The translations under genes and the position numbers were made by a program. A DNA stretch of 64,000 bases from NCBI GenBank assembly GCA_040391605.1, contig JBEBXK010000011.1, positions 1 through 64,000 on the forward strand. Reading direction: 5' to 3'. This DNA comes from Vulgatibacter incomptus_A. GTDB lineage: Bacteria; Myxococcota; Myxococcia; Myxococcales; Vulgatibacteraceae. The notes below the pieces were generated by a model. That model searched no databases. It was not told the origin of the DNA and saw only the letters and a program-made list of their open reading frames with translations. Shown in pieces: positions 63,317-64,000 of this stretch (its first letter is position 1; each line of letters begins with the position of its first letter).

Positions 63317-63427
63317 ACTCCGGCGAATCCCTGGCGCCGTCTCGGCGTTTTCGATTTCGAGGAGTCCATCGATCCGCCGCCCCACCTGACGTGGCGCGCT
63401 GCGGCCGCTGGTGGACAGAGGGCTCCC

Positions 63428-64000
63428 TTGCCGTCGGTCGATCATCGCCTTCTGCGGCACCTCGCCGCGCTCCCGGCCTCGCTCCGCGACACCCTGGCGG
63501 ACGAGTTCGCCAGGCGGGCTGCGGACCTCGGTCTCGTCTACCTGGGAGCCGACGGCCCCCGTCCCATCCCGGTGGCCTTTCCACCCGTGATCGAGCCGCG
63601 GCGACACGGTCGCTCCCGCTCCCTCCTCATCCGCTCGATCACCGCGGCCCTGATCCAGGGCACTGCCCGAATCCTGGACGAGGCCCTGGGGAGCGCCCTC
63701 GCTGACGAGATGCTCGCGGAGCTCGATCCCCTGGAGCGGCCCATCGTCGAGGCGCGCTTCCACCACCTCGAGCGACTGGCGACGGTCCGCGCCGATCTCT
63801 TCGTGGATCCCCGTGGCAACGAGCGGATCCTGGAGCTGAACGCGACGATCCCCGCGATGCAGGGCTACTCCGATATCGCCGCCGCCGCCTTTGTCGAGGC
63901 GGCCATCCACCGCCTCCGTCGATTCGGTGCCTCGGGCCCTGCCCCTGCGCCAGAGGAGATCCTCGGGCAGAACGGCTCCAACGCCCTGGACCTCCTCCAC
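63428..64000 (+). CDS. hypothetical protein, 5' part, cut by the window edge
   Basis: An open frame of 191 codons reaching the right edge without a stop. It has typical bacterial protein wording: SLRDTLADEFARRAADLGLVYL, then IPVAFPPVIEPRR, RSITAALIQGTARILDEAL, and ERILELNATIPAMQGYSDI. The latter (an ELNxTIPxMQGY block) resembles the nucleotide-binding part of ATP-grasp-like myxobacterial proteins but is not enough to name it. TTG 63428, preceded by AGAGGG, is the best start. A longer frame on the other strand is the shadow of this one. Confidence 0.75.
   Translation, partial: MPSVDHRLLRHLAALPASLRDTLADEFARRAADLGLVYLGADGPRPIPVAFPPVIEPRRHGRSRSLLIRSITAALIQGTARILDEALGSALADEMLAELDPLERPIVEARFHHLERLATVRADLFVDPRGNERILELNATIPAMQGYSDIAAAAFVEAAIHRLRRFGASGPAPAPEEILGQNGSNALDLLH

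Noticed and set aside
63023..64000. Minus-strand frame of 325 codons at the right edge
   Set aside because: Product lacks motifs, and the plus-strand frame in the same place reads as a real protein.

Overview
The window is about two thirds GC, almost fully coding, and rich in GTG and TTG starts. Gene content points to the Myxococcota: an AglZ/FrzS-type pseudo-receiver coiled-coil protein, a Ser/Thr kinase, choice-of-anchor and cysteine-rich lipoproteins, a LapB-like TPR/rubredoxin protein and a GH57-DUF4912 pair. Genus cannot be fixed from the sequence alone. Bases 26-41 are an exact Illumina adapter core at what looks like a contig end, so this is probably draft or metagenome-derived sequence and the first ~120 bases should not be read as biology.

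1-6.6 kb (minus strand): pyrimidine cluster in the order small membrane protein, pyrR, phospholipase D-family protein, pyrB, pyrC, carA, conserved unknown. The carA product has lost the catalytic cysteine and histidine of its glutaminase domain. 6.7-9.9 kb: a very large repeat-containing lipoprotein. 10-13.7 kb: lepA followed by two signal peptidase I genes. 13.8-24.1 kb: housekeeping and envelope genes on the minus strand (sugar-nucleotide epimerase, ribbon-helix-helix protein, cupin, SPOR protein, argS, LapB-like, HIT, SppA, LysM, YbgF-like, PgeF).

24.6-32.4 kb: a GAF-GGDEF diguanylate cyclase faces a small lipoprotein and a 1355-residue AglZ-like polarity protein; then a secreted protein and an orphan MoxR ATPase. 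32.4-35.2 kb is the only clearly accessory stretch: a broken IS4-type transposase beside a TPR-like lipoprotein. 35.4-38.7 kb: metallophosphoesterase and glycogen-branching GH57-DUF4912 pair. 39-48.8 kb (plus strand): glnE, an outer-membrane-like protein, patatin, a duplicated small-domain protein, a Fic-fold protein without its catalytic histidine, a DHH phosphoesterase and a cysteine desulfurase.

48.8-64 kb: Ser/Thr kinase, cysteine-rich repeat lipoprotein, a 6S RNA directly before the 5-formyl-THF cyclo-ligase gene, tyrS, a TPP riboswitch plus thiC, an RpoH-like sigma factor whose 3' end is tandemly duplicated, a queD-folE-glcD operon, a DUF2203 protein, a ThDP-dependent enzyme, a 42-residue membrane peptide and a partial gene running off the right edge.

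Functionally the window is a core-genome segment: nucleotide, folate/pterin and thiamine metabolism, translation, and envelope quality control. The most unusual points are a set of proteins that keep an enzyme or receiver fold but have lost key residues (CarA glutaminase, Fic, pseudo-receiver). No phage, CRISPR array or recognisable defence or biosynthetic cluster was seen.
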